IMG/VR virus record: IMGVR_UViG_3300014913_000071
Coordinates: 1 to 25,720 of that record
Source: a virus
Reading direction: 5' to 3' (one strand)
DNA length: 25,720 nt
The first letter of the stretch is position 1; each line of letters starts with the position of its first letter. A program made the translations under genes and the position numbers. Positions 1 to 7,349 of the stretch are shown here, in pieces. The notes beneath the pieces were generated by a model. That model searched no databases. It worked only from the letters and a program-made list of their open reading frames with translations, and was not told the origin of the DNA.

Positions 1-83
1 CGCGACGACCTGGCCGTGGCGGGCCGCGGCCTGACGGCGATCGTGCAGGAGGTCTGACATGGCGAGAATCAGCGGCAGAGACG
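1..83 (+). repeat. Left arm of 83-bp perfect inverted repeat
   Basis: Positions 1-83 are the exact reverse complement of 160-242; the match stops at 84/159. This arm carries, in plus orientation, the last 18 codons and stop of the tail-terminator gene (1-57) and the first codons of the tail-tube gene (from 59). The repeat may extend past the window edge. A 76-bp unique loop separates the arms. This geometry is typical of fold-back chimeras made during amplification or assembly. A hairpin end or invertible segment is the biological alternative. Confidence 0.95.
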
Positions 84-159
84 GCGCCGTGACGATCGGC
101 AGCACCGGCACGATCCACTTCCGCCAGTGGACGCTGCGCTACTCGCAGCCGGAGATCGA
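59..159 (+). pseudogene. Phage tail tube protein, N-terminal fragment
   Basis: From ATG 59 the plus strand encodes MARISGRDGAVTIG and continues to about QPEIDV before entering the inverted repeat. The opening, with a GxVTIG strand followed by xWTL and then EIDVS, resembles the first beta-strands of siphophage major tail/tail-tube proteins, which normally follow the tail terminator. The TGAC-ATG spacing to the preceding terminator end (1-57) is natural, so this copy shows the true gene junction, but in the opposite direction to every neighbouring virion gene. The remaining sequence downstream is antisense to the terminator gene and is not real coding sequence. Only about 34 residues are genuine. 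Confidence 0.5.
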
Positions 160-242
160 CGTCTCTGCCGCTGATTCTCGCCATGTCAGACCTCCTGCAC
201 GATCGCCGTCAGGCCGCGGCCCGCCACGGCCAGGTCGTCGCG
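160..242 (-). repeat. Right arm of 83-bp perfect inverted repeat
   Basis: Reverse complement of 1-83. It includes the real 3' end of the minus-strand tail-terminator gene and the first eight codons of the following gene (ATG at 184), after which the minus-strand frame departs from the tail-tube sequence. The fold point sits in the palindrome GACGTC (158-163), a plausible microhomology for template switching. Confidence 0.95.
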
Positions 243-620
243 CCGGACCGGACCGCTGACCGTGCCCACGCGCGTGTCGATCGTGACGTACTGCGTGTAG
301 TCGCCGCCGGCGAACGACAGCGTCGCGTGCGAGAAGAGCGTCCGCAGCGCGTCGCTGACGCGCAGGGCCGCCTGCACGTCGTCCGCGTCGGCCCACACCC
401 AGAGCATCACCGACACGCGCGCGCCGGGCGCGTCGAACGTGCTGTCCTCGCGCTCGTCGAGCAGCTCCGCGACGATGAACGGCCGCTCCGCGTCCGGCCG
501 CGCCCAGCCGACGTACCAGCGCCCGCCCGTCAGCGCGTAGGGCGAGCCCGCGCTCTGGTCCGCCCGGTAGGCGTCGTAGAGCGCCTTGAGCACGCTCTGC
601 TGCAGGGTCTTCACCGTCAC
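186..620 (-). CDS. Phage tail terminator / tail completion protein
   Basis: A 144-residue protein starting at GTG 620, whose GTGA overlaps the stop of the upstream gene. A GTG eight bases further in is a second candidate start. The pattern is that of tail-terminator proteins of the lambda gpU/DUF3168 kind: an N-terminal helix (LQQSVLKALYDAYRAD), a strand ending in RPFIVAELL, a central region VSVMLWVWADADDVQAALRV and a C-terminal strand LTAIVQEV. These proteins cap the tail tube and connect it to the neck. Position after a HK97-gp10-like gene and directly before a tail-tube start (ATG 184) fits this role. Its 3' end lies in the inverted repeat, so the downstream context is unreliable. Assignment rests on gene order and fold pattern, not on a signature motif. 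Confidence 0.6.
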   Translation of the reverse strand: MTVKTLQQSVLKALYDAYRADQSAGSPYALTGGRWYVGWARPDAERPFIVAELLDEREDSTFDAPGARVSVMLWVWADADDVQAALRVSDALRTLFSHATLSFAGGDYTQYVTIDTRVGTVSGPVRRDDLAVAGRGLTAIVQEV

Positions 621-1039
621 GCGTGCACGCTCCCCTCGATGGCCTCGTCCGCGATCTGCTCGATGTAGCGCAGCGCCGGCCGCAGGAAGGGCCGCGGCTC
701 CACGGTCTCGGTGCCCCGCTCCAGCCAGAGCCCGTACGGCGCGGTCGGCATCGGGCCGACGCGGACCGTCGGGGTGTCGGGGTCGTCCAGCTCGCTGGTG
801 TCCATCGCCAGCGAGGTGAAGAGCGTCCCCGTCTGCACCGCGGGCGCGTGGCCCGGCGCGCTCGGCGGACGGTACTGCCCGCGCCGCGGCTTGGCCCCGA
901 GCTTCGGCGGCGTCGTCTCCATCGCGTGGTGCATGTGCTCGATCGCGCGGTTGCCCAGCTCGACGAGCGCCGCGCGCAGCGCGTCCGCCACGTCCGACAT
1001 GAACTCCCTGCCGCGCCAGGTGAAGCCGTAGTCCGCCAC
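617..1039 (-). CDS. HK97 gp10-like tail completion protein
   Basis: A 140-residue protein. The C-terminal half carries the hallmark of the HK97 gp10 family (PF04883): a strand VRVGPMP followed by YGLWLERGTETVEPRPFLRPAL, the usual 'Y-x-x-W-x-E-x-G-T-x-x-x-x-x-R-P-F-x-R-P-A' layout. The N-terminal part is a helix (VADALRAALVELGNRAIEHM). Family members work at head-tail joining or as neck/tail completion factors, inside the assembling virion. It sits 3 bp after the head-closure gene and shares its stop with the start of the tail terminator, so the three are translationally coupled. Confidence 0.8.
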   Translation of the reverse strand: MADYGFTWRGREFMSDVADALRAALVELGNRAIEHMHHAMETTPPKLGAKPRRGQYRPPSAPGHAPAVQTGTLFTSLAMDTSELDDPDTPTVRVGPMPTAPYGLWLERGTETVEPRPFLRPALRYIEQIADEAIEGSVHA

Positions 1040-1042
1040 GTC

Positions 1043-1387
1043 TCACCCCTCGTCGCGCCCGCGCAGCCGCACGCACTGCAGGCCGAGCGACAGCGCGTCG
1101 TAGTCCTGCGCCGCGCCCACCACCTCGCGCGTCCTACTGCCGTCCGTCACGCGGTCGCGCGCCCGGATGTCCACCGTCGCCGCCAGCCAGAGCTTCTCGG
1201 TCGCGCCCTCCTGCTGCGCGCCGAAGGCCTGCTGCTCGACGGGCGTCAGCGGCTGGATCAGCGCCGGTACGTCCGTCGCCACGTCGGCCCAGGTCTCGGC
1301 CTGCCCGGCGCCCAGGTCGCCGTCGGCGACCGTGTAGCGCCGGATCGTCACGCGGTGCTCAAGCAGGTCGTCGAACTCGGTCGCCAT
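1043..1387 (-). CDS. Phage head closure / head-tail adaptor protein
   Basis: A 114-residue, beta-rich protein of the SPP1 gp16-like head-tail joining family (PF05521): LLEHRVTIRRYTVADGDLGAGQAETWADVATDVPALIQPL, then a second strand pair (KLWLAATVDIRARDRVTD) and a final strand. Length and the order RVTI-R/GQ-x-x-TW/V-x-A-x-I match the family. These proteins close the portal channel after packaging and form the interface to the tail. The ATG overlaps the upstream stop as TGATG, which supports the start. Confidence 0.78.
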   Translation of the reverse strand: MATEFDDLLEHRVTIRRYTVADGDLGAGQAETWADVATDVPALIQPLTPVEQQAFGAQQEGATEKLWLAATVDIRARDRVTDGSRTREVVGAAQDYDALSLGLQCVRLRGRDEG

Positions 1388-1617
1388 CAGCCCACCTGCC
1401 AGATCAGCTCCTCGGCGCCGCCCTCCTCGCTGGAAATCGCCCGGTTGATGCGGTCCAGCCAGTCCAACAGCTTCTCGATGCTGCTGGCCGGCTCGATGCC
1501 GAGCGCGCCTAGCCGCCGGTCGTAGAACTCCGACAGGTCGCTGGCGCCCTCCAGCTTGGCGCGCAGCAGCGACGCCAGGGCCTCGCGCGCCGCCAGCAGG
1601 TCGTCCTGGACGCTCAC
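1387..1617 (-). CDS. Small helical neck-region protein
   Basis: A 76-residue protein starting at GTG 1617, overlapping the stop of the gene before it as GTGA. It is almost entirely helical (DLLAAREALASLLRAK, then SIEKLLDWLDRINRAISSEEGG). Its place between the capsid-associated gene and the head-closure gene is where connector or gpW-like head-tail joining proteins are found, so such a role is plausible. No family motif is recognised and the C-terminal acidic stretch does not decide it. Confidence 0.6.
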   Translation of the reverse strand: MSVQDDLLAAREALASLLRAKLEGASDLSEFYDRRLGALGIEPASSIEKLLDWLDRINRAISSEEGGAEELIWQVG

Positions 1618-2009
1618 GCCGGGTACTCCACGTAGGCCAGGGTGATCGACGCCGGCGCGTCTTCGGTGCGCAGCGCCAGCGCCTCGCCCGCGGCCGTCTC
1701 GCACCAGCCGGTCGGCGACAGCGGCACCACCTCGGTTGCCGTCATCGTCATCGCGTTCTTGCCCGTGATCGCCGTGTAGCCGAAGCCGCCGTCGTAGCTG
1801 GCGAGGTGGTGCGAGCCGGCCCCGGCGCGCGCGACGACCCAGCCGAGCACCCTGATCTTGTGGCCGCTCACCGCCGCCACCACCGTCGTGTTGCCGGCGG
1901 ACTCCTGCGCCGCGCACGCGAACTTGATCGGCAGCCGGTCGCCGTCCGCGTCGATCACGTAGGCCGCGCTCGGCAGCGCGCCGAAGCGGTCTCCGACGTT
2001 CGCACCCAT
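1614..2009 (-). CDS. Capsid-associated beta-rich protein, putative decoration/fibre protein
   Basis: A 131-residue protein next to the major capsid gene. It has a beta-strand-rich pattern seen in many unassigned phage virion proteins: KIRVLGWVVARAGAG, then a short NAMTMTATEVVPL segment, then SPTGWCETAAGEALAL and a closing strand ASITLAYVEYP. The 'G-W-x-E-T-A-x-G-E-A-L' element recurs in that group, which is often taken to be a jelly-roll-like decoration or fibre domain. It starts 14 bp after the TAG stop of the capsid gene, with a GGAGGGG ribosome site in between. The function is inferred from position and fold pattern. Confidence 0.65.
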   Translation of the reverse strand: MGANVGDRFGALPSAAYVIDADGDRLPIKFACAAQESAGNTTVVAAVSGHKIRVLGWVVARAGAGSHHLASYDGGFGYTAITGKNAMTMTATEVVPLSPTGWCETAAGEALALRTEDAPASITLAYVEYPA

Positions 2010-2022
2010 CAGGCCCCTCCGG

Positions 2023-3177
2023 CTACGCGGTGTTCTTGATCACGAACTTGTCGTCCCGCGCGTACACGCGCGCCTTGCGCCGCGCGATGAACTGCGTCAC
2101 GATGTCGCGCCGCGGATCGCCGTCCGCCTGCTTCACCTCGCGCGGGATGATCACGTGCTCGTAGAACTGGGCCTTGAAGTCGCCCAGGTACCACGTGCTC
2201 GCGCTCTGCGCGTCGAGGTAGTAGGACGAGAGCAGCTTCAGGTTGCTCAGCCCCATCGCCTGCACGACGGCATTGGCGCTGGCGGTGCGCTGCGAGTCGC
2301 TGTCGGCGCCCGTCTCGACCTGTACGGCGTTCAGGACGTGCGCCGCCGTTGCCAGCAGCGCCGTCGGTACCAGCAGCACGTTCGGCTGGATGTCGATGTA
2401 GTCGCCGACTTCATCGGTCATGGCCTGCAGTAGCAGCCACGCCGCCTCCAGGTCGGTGTAGTTGACGAGCGCGTTGCTCGTCTTGAGGTTGACGCTCTTG
2501 TTGTACCACTCGCTCCCGGCCGCGCTCGAGCGGTACAGGTCCGTCTGCGTCGGCGCGCCCGCGACGACGGGATAGAACGCCTTGTACCCGGTGATGTCCT
2601 GGATCGCGTAAAGCCCGTGCTTCTCGCGGTCCATCGCGAGCTTGCGCCCGATGTCGCGCGCCTGGTTCAGGATGCGGCCGGTCTGGTCCATCCTGATTGC
2701 CTCGTCGGTGATCTCGATCGCCGCGCCGCGCTTCGGCGGCTCCGGTCCGATCACGGCGCGGTCGGTGAAGCCGACGCCCGGGTACTCCTGCCCCTCAGGC
2801 ACCTCGCCCAGCGAGCCGATCGCGCTGAAGGCGACCATCGGCAGCGTGCGCGTCGTGTCGTTCACCACCGTGACCAGATTGTCCAGGATGCTCGGCTGCG
2901 ACTGGTAGCCGGCGTCGAGCATCTTGATCAGGACGGCCTGCGTCACGTGGGCGAACGCCCCGGAGCGCACCTCTTCGACCGCGCGCGAGGGCAGCCCGCC
3001 GCCCGCCATGACCCGCGGTAGCGTGTCTTCGACCGGGCCGATGAAGGCCTCCCAGCAGGCGCGCAGCGAGTAGCTCTCGACCGGCGCCTTGCCGCGCTCG
3101 TAGAACTCGGCCACCTTCACCGCGGGGCCGCGCGCGCCGTCGCGCTCAACGATCCGTGCCAGCTCCTTCCAGTTCAT
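2023..3177 (-). CDS. Major capsid protein (HK97-like)
   Basis: A 384-residue protein, the expected size for an HK97-fold major capsid protein, between a decoration-type gene and the neck genes and downstream of protease and scaffold. A helical N-terminal arm (1-60) is followed by a segment with SILDNLVTVVNDTTRTLPMVAF, a P-loop-like GEVPEGQEYPGVGFTDRAV, the long spine helix (ITDEAIRMDQTGRILNQARDIGRKLAMDREK), an A-domain region with PNVLLVPTALLATAAHVL and a C-terminal beta segment (FYEHVIIPREVKQADGDPRRDIVTQFIARRKARVYARDDKFVIKN), which matches the usual capsid ending. It builds the icosahedral shell. It ends in TAG. Confidence 0.85.
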   Translation of the reverse strand: MNWKELARIVERDGARGPAVKVAEFYERGKAPVESYSLRACWEAFIGPVEDTLPRVMAGGGLPSRAVEEVRSGAFAHVTQAVLIKMLDAGYQSQPSILDNLVTVVNDTTRTLPMVAFSAIGSLGEVPEGQEYPGVGFTDRAVIGPEPPKRGAAIEITDEAIRMDQTGRILNQARDIGRKLAMDREKHGLYAIQDITGYKAFYPVVAGAPTQTDLYRSSAAGSEWYNKSVNLKTSNALVNYTDLEAAWLLLQAMTDEVGDYIDIQPNVLLVPTALLATAAHVLNAVQVETGADSDSQRTASANAVVQAMGLSNLKLLSSYYLDAQSASTWYLGDFKAQFYEHVIIPREVKQADGDPRRDIVTQFIARRKARVYARDDKFVIKNTA

Positions 3178-3205
3178 CTCACGCTCTCCCGCGCCGGTCC
3201 CGGGG

Positions 3206-4054
3206 CTACGTCTCCAGGCCCGGCAGGTCCATGTACTCGATGATCACGTCGGCGGTGCCGGCCGAAGCCGTCCCGTCGCACGCGATATCCATCTGGTCGT
3301 CGTGCGCGAAGATGTCGTAGCCGTTCGCGTCCGAGATCGCCGTGCGCAGCACGGTCCCGACGCCCGTCGCGGTCACCGTGTGCGTGTCGTCGAGCGAGTT
3401 CGCGCCGTTCTTGACCGTCAGCACGCTGTTGCCCGTCGCGGCGCTGCGCTCGACGGTCGTGATCGAGAGCAGCTGCACGCGCTTCTTGAACGTGAAGTTC
3501 GTCACGATGTCGGCCGCCGCGTTCAGGTCGCACGCGCCGAACGTCAGGAAGTGCTGCCGGCTCGCCAGCCCGCCCTCGACGTCGTACGGGCTGAACAGCA
3601 CGCACTCGACCGTCGTGGTCGCGGCCGTGTAGCGCTTCACGCAGTAGCCCACCGCGTCCGCGATGTCCGTCACGACCTCGAGCTGGTCGCTGTCCAGGTA
3701 CTGGTTCGAGCCGTCCTGGCTGAAGCCCAGCAGCGTGCCGATGACCGGCGTCGCGCTCTCGCACGGCATCTCGAAGACGCAGCCGCTCGGCACGACCATC
3801 ACCGTGTCGTGGTCCTCCTTGCCGGTGCGCCGCTCGACCGCCACGCCCACGAAGTACGGCATGCAGTTCCGCCGCGTCGTCGCCTCGTCGGTGTCCCACG
3901 TGAAGTCGTGCAGCGGGTAGACGTAGTGCCCGTTGCCCAGGCTGTCCGCCGCGTCGAACCAGAGCATGTCGCCCAGTTCGAAGTCCACGCTCTTCAGCAC
4001 GGGCCACTCCAGCAGCCGCGCCGGGCGCCTGATGTGTGGAAGCTTGTAGCTCAT
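3206..4054 (-). CDS. Capsid decoration-like structural protein
   Basis: A 282-residue protein between the protease/scaffold gene and the capsid gene, the usual slot for decoration or head-stabilising proteins. The N-terminal half runs GDMLWFDAADSLGNGHYVYPLHDF, then YFVGVAVERRTG, then VMVVPSGCVFEMPCESAT, the order seen in DUF2190-like or other small beta-barrel decoration proteins. The second half is another beta-rich domain ending in ADVIIEYMDLPGLET. A GAGAGGTGG ribosome site precedes ATG 4054. It ends in TAG. Reading through would add only eight residues before TGA just ahead of the capsid gene. Confidence 0.6.
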   Translation of the reverse strand: MSYKLPHIRRPARLLEWPVLKSVDFELGDMLWFDAADSLGNGHYVYPLHDFTWDTDEATTRRNCMPYFVGVAVERRTGKEDHDTVMVVPSGCVFEMPCESATPVIGTLLGFSQDGSNQYLDSDQLEVVTDIADAVGYCVKRYTAATTTVECVLFSPYDVEGGLASRQHFLTFGACDLNAAADIVTNFTFKKRVQLLSITTVERSAATGNSVLTVKNGANSLDDTHTVTATGVGTVLRTAISDANGYDIFAHDDQMDIACDGTASAGTADVIIEYMDLPGLET

Positions 4055-4082
4055 GTCACCACCTCTCTCATGAGTCCCGAGG

Positions 4083-4469
4083 TCAGAACACGGGCGCGCT
4101 GCCGGTCAGCAGCGCCTCGTAGTCGGTCGTCTCGCCGGTCGCGGGCGACAGCGGCGACGGCCGGCTCTTCGCCGCGCCGCCGGGCCGCTTCGCGTAGGCC
4201 TCCAGCAGCTCCTTGACCTCCTCGTCCTTCTCGGCGCGCTCACAGGCGCGCAGCAGCGCGGGCGGCAGCTCGCCGTCGAGGCGCAGCTCGCGCGCGTGCT
4301 GCTCGACGAGGCCGCGCCGCTTCATCGCCGCCAGCTCGGCCTGCGCCCGCTCCAGCTCCTGCCTGAGCCCCTCGACCTCGGCCTGCCACGACTCGCGCAG
4401 CTCGCCGAGCAGGTCGGGGGCGTTCTGCTCCAGGTCCGCCAGCGTGATCTTCTCCCAGTCGATGCTCAT
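4083..4469 (-). CDS. Nested scaffold protein (internal start in protease gene)
   Basis: Inside the protease frame, ATG 4469 (MSIDWEKITLADLEQ) is preceded by a ribosome site GAGGG seven bases upstream, in a linker between the protease part and the coiled-coil part. Translation from here gives a free 128-residue acidic, coiled-coil protein ending in the same residues as the long product. This copies the lambda C/Nu3 arrangement, in which the scaffold is made from an internal start of the protease gene. The site and domain boundary are visible; production of the short form is inferred. Confidence 0.6.
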   Translation of the reverse strand: MSIDWEKITLADLEQNAPDLLGELRESWQAEVEGLRQELERAQAELAAMKRRGLVEQHARELRLDGELPPALLRACERAEKDEEVKELLEAYAKRPGGAAKSRPSPLSPATGETTDYEALLTGSAPVF

Positions 4470-5219
4470 GTCTGTGCCCTCTAGGTCGTCTAGACTCTCG
4501 CGCCTCTTCGGCACGCCGTAGACCGGCACGACGCCGGGCGCCAGCGGCCGGCCGACGCGGAAGCGGATGAAGCCCTCGGGGTCGAGCTGCCGGATGCGCA
4601 GGTACTTGCCGCCCTCGGGCTCGTCGACCGCGCCCGCGCGGAAGCCGTGGTCCTTGGCCCAGGCCTTCGCCTGCGCCTTGGTGAAGCGCTTCTTGTCGAA
4701 CAGCAGGCTCTGGACCTTCACTCCGCCGCGCGGCGGCGGGTTACCGATCGTCGGCTCGGTGACGACCCCCTCGAACAGCCCGGCGTTGGTCGCCGGCTCG
4801 CTCACCAGGTCGACCGAGTACGCGCGCAGCACGCGCCGCACGACGGGCGTCGGCCCGGGCGCTATCTCCACGTCGGCCTCGATCGAAAGGCCGAAGGCCT
4901 CGGGGTCCCTCTCCGCGATCGCGACGAGCGGCCAGTAGCTCTCGTTGAGTACGCGCAGCTCGCGCGCGCGCACCTTGGCGTCCTCGACGCGCAGGCCCTC
5001 CAGCCGCCCGATGTAGTCGCGCACGTCGTGCGCGCTGCCGGGCGCGCGGTGGTTGGCGAAGACCTTGGCGCCCTCGAAGACGCGCGCCGCGTCCGCGAGG
5101 GCCTCGTCGCTGTAGCGCCGGCCGTTGCGCGACTCCGGCCCGAGCACGGCCACGTCCCGGACGACGCGCGCCTCCGCGTCGAGGCGGTCGCGCAGGTCGA
5201 GCGCGACCAGCTCGGTCAC
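4083..5219 (-). CDS. Prohead protease with C-terminal scaffold domain
   Basis: The first ~190 residues form a capsid maturation protease domain: RVVRDVAVLGPESRNGRRYSDEAL, then AKVFANH (candidate catalytic His), RDYIGRLEG, and FGLSIEADVEI (candidate catalytic Ser in the strand) followed by the typical YSVDLVSEPATNAGLFE. Next is an SLLFDKKRFTKAQAKAWAKDHGF segment, widespread in phage proteases. The last ~130 residues form an acidic coiled coil (LLGELRESWQAEVEGLRQELERAQAELAAM) like a scaffold. The enzyme cleaves scaffold and capsid arms during head maturation. GTG 5219 is chosen because it sits just before the conserved domain. The frame stays open upstream to 5468, but that part is Arg/Pro-rich and unlike a protease, so the true start is uncertain. 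Confidence 0.8.
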   Translation of the reverse strand: MTELVALDLRDRLDAEARVVRDVAVLGPESRNGRRYSDEALADAARVFEGAKVFANHRAPGSAHDVRDYIGRLEGLRVEDAKVRARELRVLNESYWPLVAIAERDPEAFGLSIEADVEIAPGPTPVVRRVLRAYSVDLVSEPATNAGLFEGVVTEPTIGNPPPRGGVKVQSLLFDKKRFTKAQAKAWAKDHGFRAGAVDEPEGGKYLRIRQLDPEGFIRFRVGRPLAPGVVPVYGVPKRRESLDDLEGTDMSIDWEKITLADLEQNAPDLLGELRESWQAEVEGLRQELERAQAELAAMKRRGLVEQHARELRLDGELPPALLRACERAEKDEEVKELLEAYAKRPGGAAKSRPSPLSPATGETTDYEALLTGSAPVF

Positions 5220-5551
5220 GCGCTCGCGGGTCGGAGCGGTCGCCTCTCTGGCCTGCCCGTCGCGGCGCGCCCGGGTCGCTCGCCGCCGCGCCCCGCTGCC
5301 AGCACGACTGCCCACCCGAGCATCGTGCAGGCCAAGCCTGTCGTCGCCGTTCAGGTTGCCCTCAGGGGGTGCGTAGCGTGACCGCGGGCGCGCCGCGTCT
5401 GGGAGGCTCCCGGCCGCCAGGAGAGGGGTAGACTTCGGGTGAGGAGGCGCAGGTCCGGTGCTCGACAACGCCTCGAAACTCCCCGGCGACGAGGGCTTGG
5501 GGCATGTAGTACGCCTTGACCGTAGTCGGGAGGGAATATGGAGTCAAGGCG
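5220..5551. other. Gap between minor head protein and protease
   Basis: About 330 bp with no convincing gene. It includes the open but compositionally odd upstream part of the protease frame and a possible promoter at 5519-5547. A 76-codon minus-strand frame (5362-5592) overlaps the end of the minor head gene. It has no recognisable features and no clear ribosome site, so it is not called. Confidence 0.5.
5519..5547 (-). promoter_or_regulatory. Possible sigma-70-type promoter for capsid genes
   Basis: On the minus strand TTGACT (plus 5542-5547) and TACGGT (plus 5519-5524) are 17 bp apart, just after the stop of the minor head gene in a locally AT-richer patch. The -35 is good and the -10 weak. 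It could give extra transcription of protease, scaffold and capsid. Confidence 0.25.
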
Positions 5552-7093
5552 CTATCTCGGCAGGGCGCCGAGAATGTAGACTCGCACGGCACCGCGCCGG
5601 CGGCCCCTCAGCAGCGCCTCGACGTAGCCGCCGCGCGCGCGGACGGTCCATAGCCAGCTCGGCCGGTGGGCCAGCTCTGGCGGGCGGCGCAGTCGCAGCC
5701 GCAGGTGCAGGTCGGGGGCGCGGGCCAGCAGGCGCTCTGCCACGGCGGCCGTCTGGTCCGCGTCCAGCCCGGCGACGCCCACGGACGGCACGACGCGCGG
5801 CCGCGGGGCATCGGGCGTGTGCCACGCGAGGGAGCGGCGGACGAGCTTGGCGCGCCCGCGCGCCGCCGGCGAGAGCACGGCCAGCGCCTGCTCCAGCTCC
5901 GCCGCGGGGGCCCTCAGCCCGACCGCCTCTAGGCTCGCCCCGACCAGCAGCGGGCTCGGCTTGCCGCTGCTTGCGGCCCACGGGGCGGCCGCGAGCGTGT
6001 CGTCTACGACCTGGTTGACCAGCTCCGAGGTCTCCGGCGGCGCGGCGGCCGGCCGGGCCACGGCGCGGCGGGCGGCGGCTCTCGGTAGCTCGTCGATCGG
6101 CAGCAGCTCGCCGCCGACCACGAAGCGGGTGATCGGCACACCGGCCTGGTAGGCGGCGTAGCGCGCCGTACCCATGACCGCGCGCTGCACCGTCGGCGGC
6201 TGGCGCCCGAGCCACTGCGCGTAGGTCTCGCGCGGCGGCAGGCGGCCGGTCAAGAGCCGGGCGACGGGGCTCGGCACGTCCTTCCGCCGCAGCCCGAAGT
6301 CGCGCAGAGACTTGGTGATCGGCACGTACTGGCAGCGGCAGCGCAGGTGCCGCGGCAGCATCGGCCGGCTCGCGTAGCTCGCCTGCCCGCGCTGCGGGCG
6401 GAACCAGTAGGTCTGGCCGTCGGCCGGGCCGCAGACCATGCACGTCCGGGTGTCCAGAATCGCCCGGTACTGCACGCCGCGCAGCAGGTGGCGGTGGTCC
6501 TTGAGCCAGCGGTCGTGCGCGCGCTGGTTCACCTCCTGCACGAAGGTTCGCGCGTAGGCCTCGTAGGCGCGCTCGTCGCCCAGTATGTCGCGCAGGCGGC
6601 GGCCGATCTGCTGCACTGTGTGCCCGGCTGCGAGCTCCTCCGACAGCGCGCTGCGCACCTGGCGCACGAGTCGGCCGCGCAGCCGGACCGAGTGCAGCGG
6701 AGAGCGGCGCCGCGCGAAGATGAGGTCGACCAGCTCGCGCGCCTGGTCGGGGCTGAGCTGCCCGGGCGCCAGCCCGATGCGCGCCGCCCAGTCGCCGGCC
6801 CGCTCGGCGGCGACGCCCGGCAGCCGCGCGGCGAACGGCCGGCGGACAGCAGCCTGGTGCGCGAGCACGATCTCGAGCGCGAGCGGCCGCACGGCCGCCA
6901 GCCCGGCCTCGAGCGCCTCTCGCACGAGCGCCGGCAGCTCGCGGCGCGCCGGTACGGAGTCGCCCACCAGCCGGTCCCACGCGCCGACCACCGCGTCGGC
7001 GAACTCGTCCACTACGGCGCGCTCGAAGCGCGCCAGCGAGTGGGCGTGCCGCACGACCAGGTCCAGCAGCCACGCCTCGGGCCGGGCCGCCAC
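5552..7093 (-). CDS. MuF-like minor head protein (SPP1 gp7 family)
   Basis: A 513-residue protein starting at GTG 7093, one base after the previous stop. Residues ~155-260 form the phage Mu gpF / SPP1 gp7 domain: helix QQIGRRLRDILGD, then RTFVQEVNQRAHDRW, AILDTRTCMVCGPADGQTYW (C218, C221) and MLPRHLRCRCQYVP (H249, C252, C254). The Cys/His set is the usual metal-binding signature. Such proteins bind the portal and capsid interior and can be ejected with DNA. About 250 residues follow the domain: an Ala/Arg-rich linker and a closing domain with no recognised motif. Some phages fuse toxins or enzymes at this place, but nothing here identifies one. Confidence 0.85.
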   Translation of the reverse strand: MAARPEAWLLDLVVRHAHSLARFERAVVDEFADAVVGAWDRLVGDSVPARRELPALVREALEAGLAAVRPLALEIVLAHQAAVRRPFAARLPGVAAERAGDWAARIGLAPGQLSPDQARELVDLIFARRRSPLHSVRLRGRLVRQVRSALSEELAAGHTVQQIGRRLRDILGDERAYEAYARTFVQEVNQRAHDRWLKDHRHLLRGVQYRAILDTRTCMVCGPADGQTYWFRPQRGQASYASRPMLPRHLRCRCQYVPITKSLRDFGLRRKDVPSPVARLLTGRLPPRETYAQWLGRQPPTVQRAVMGTARYAAYQAGVPITRFVVGGELLPIDELPRAAARRAVARPAAAPPETSELVNQVVDDTLAAAPWAASSGKPSPLLVGASLEAVGLRAPAAELEQALAVLSPAARGRAKLVRRSLAWHTPDAPRPRVVPSVGVAGLDADQTAAVAERLLARAPDLHLRLRLRRPPELAHRPSWLWTVRARGGYVEALLRGRRRGAVRVYILGALPR

Positions 7094-7094
7094 G

Positions 7095-7349
7095 TCAGCC
7101 CCCCGGGCGCGGCCCGCCGTGCTGCTCCGCCTGCCGCTGGCGCGCCACGACGTGCGCGAGGATGTCGCCGAGAGTCAGCACCGCCGAGCGCAGCGCCGCC
7201 AGCTCGCAGCATGTCGCGTAGGCCAGCGCGTAGCGGACGCCGAGCGCGTCCTTGCAGCGCCTGGCCCGCACGGCCTCGACGAAGCTGCGCTCCGCTGCCT
7301 TCGAGAGGCGATCCAGCGGCTCGCTGCTCGGCCCGAGAGGCGCGGTCAT
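7095..7349 (-). CDS. Small protein between portal and minor head genes
   Basis: An 84-residue protein (MTAPLGPSSEPLDRLSKAAERSF onward) with ATG 7349 overlapping the portal stop as ATGA. It is helical, with two Cys near the middle (YATCCELAALRSAVLTLGDILAHVVARQRQ) and a Gly/Pro tail. No family is recognised. Its tight coupling to portal and MuF genes suggests a packaging or head role. Confidence 0.6.
   Translation of the reverse strand: MTAPLGPSSEPLDRLSKAAERSFVEAVRARRCKDALGVRYALAYATCCELAALRSAVLTLGDILAHVVARQRQAEQHGGPRPGG

Noticed and set aside
3302-4216. Long plus-strand frames opposite virion genes (also at 999-1525, 7436-8932 and 12999-14840)
   Set aside because: They are Arg/Ala/Pro-rich mirror frames expected opposite GC-rich genes, and the minus-strand proteins have clear families or ribosome sites.
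5362-5592. 76-codon minus-strand frame between minor head and protease genes
   Set aside because: No recognisable features, no clear ribosome site, overlaps the end of the MuF-like gene.
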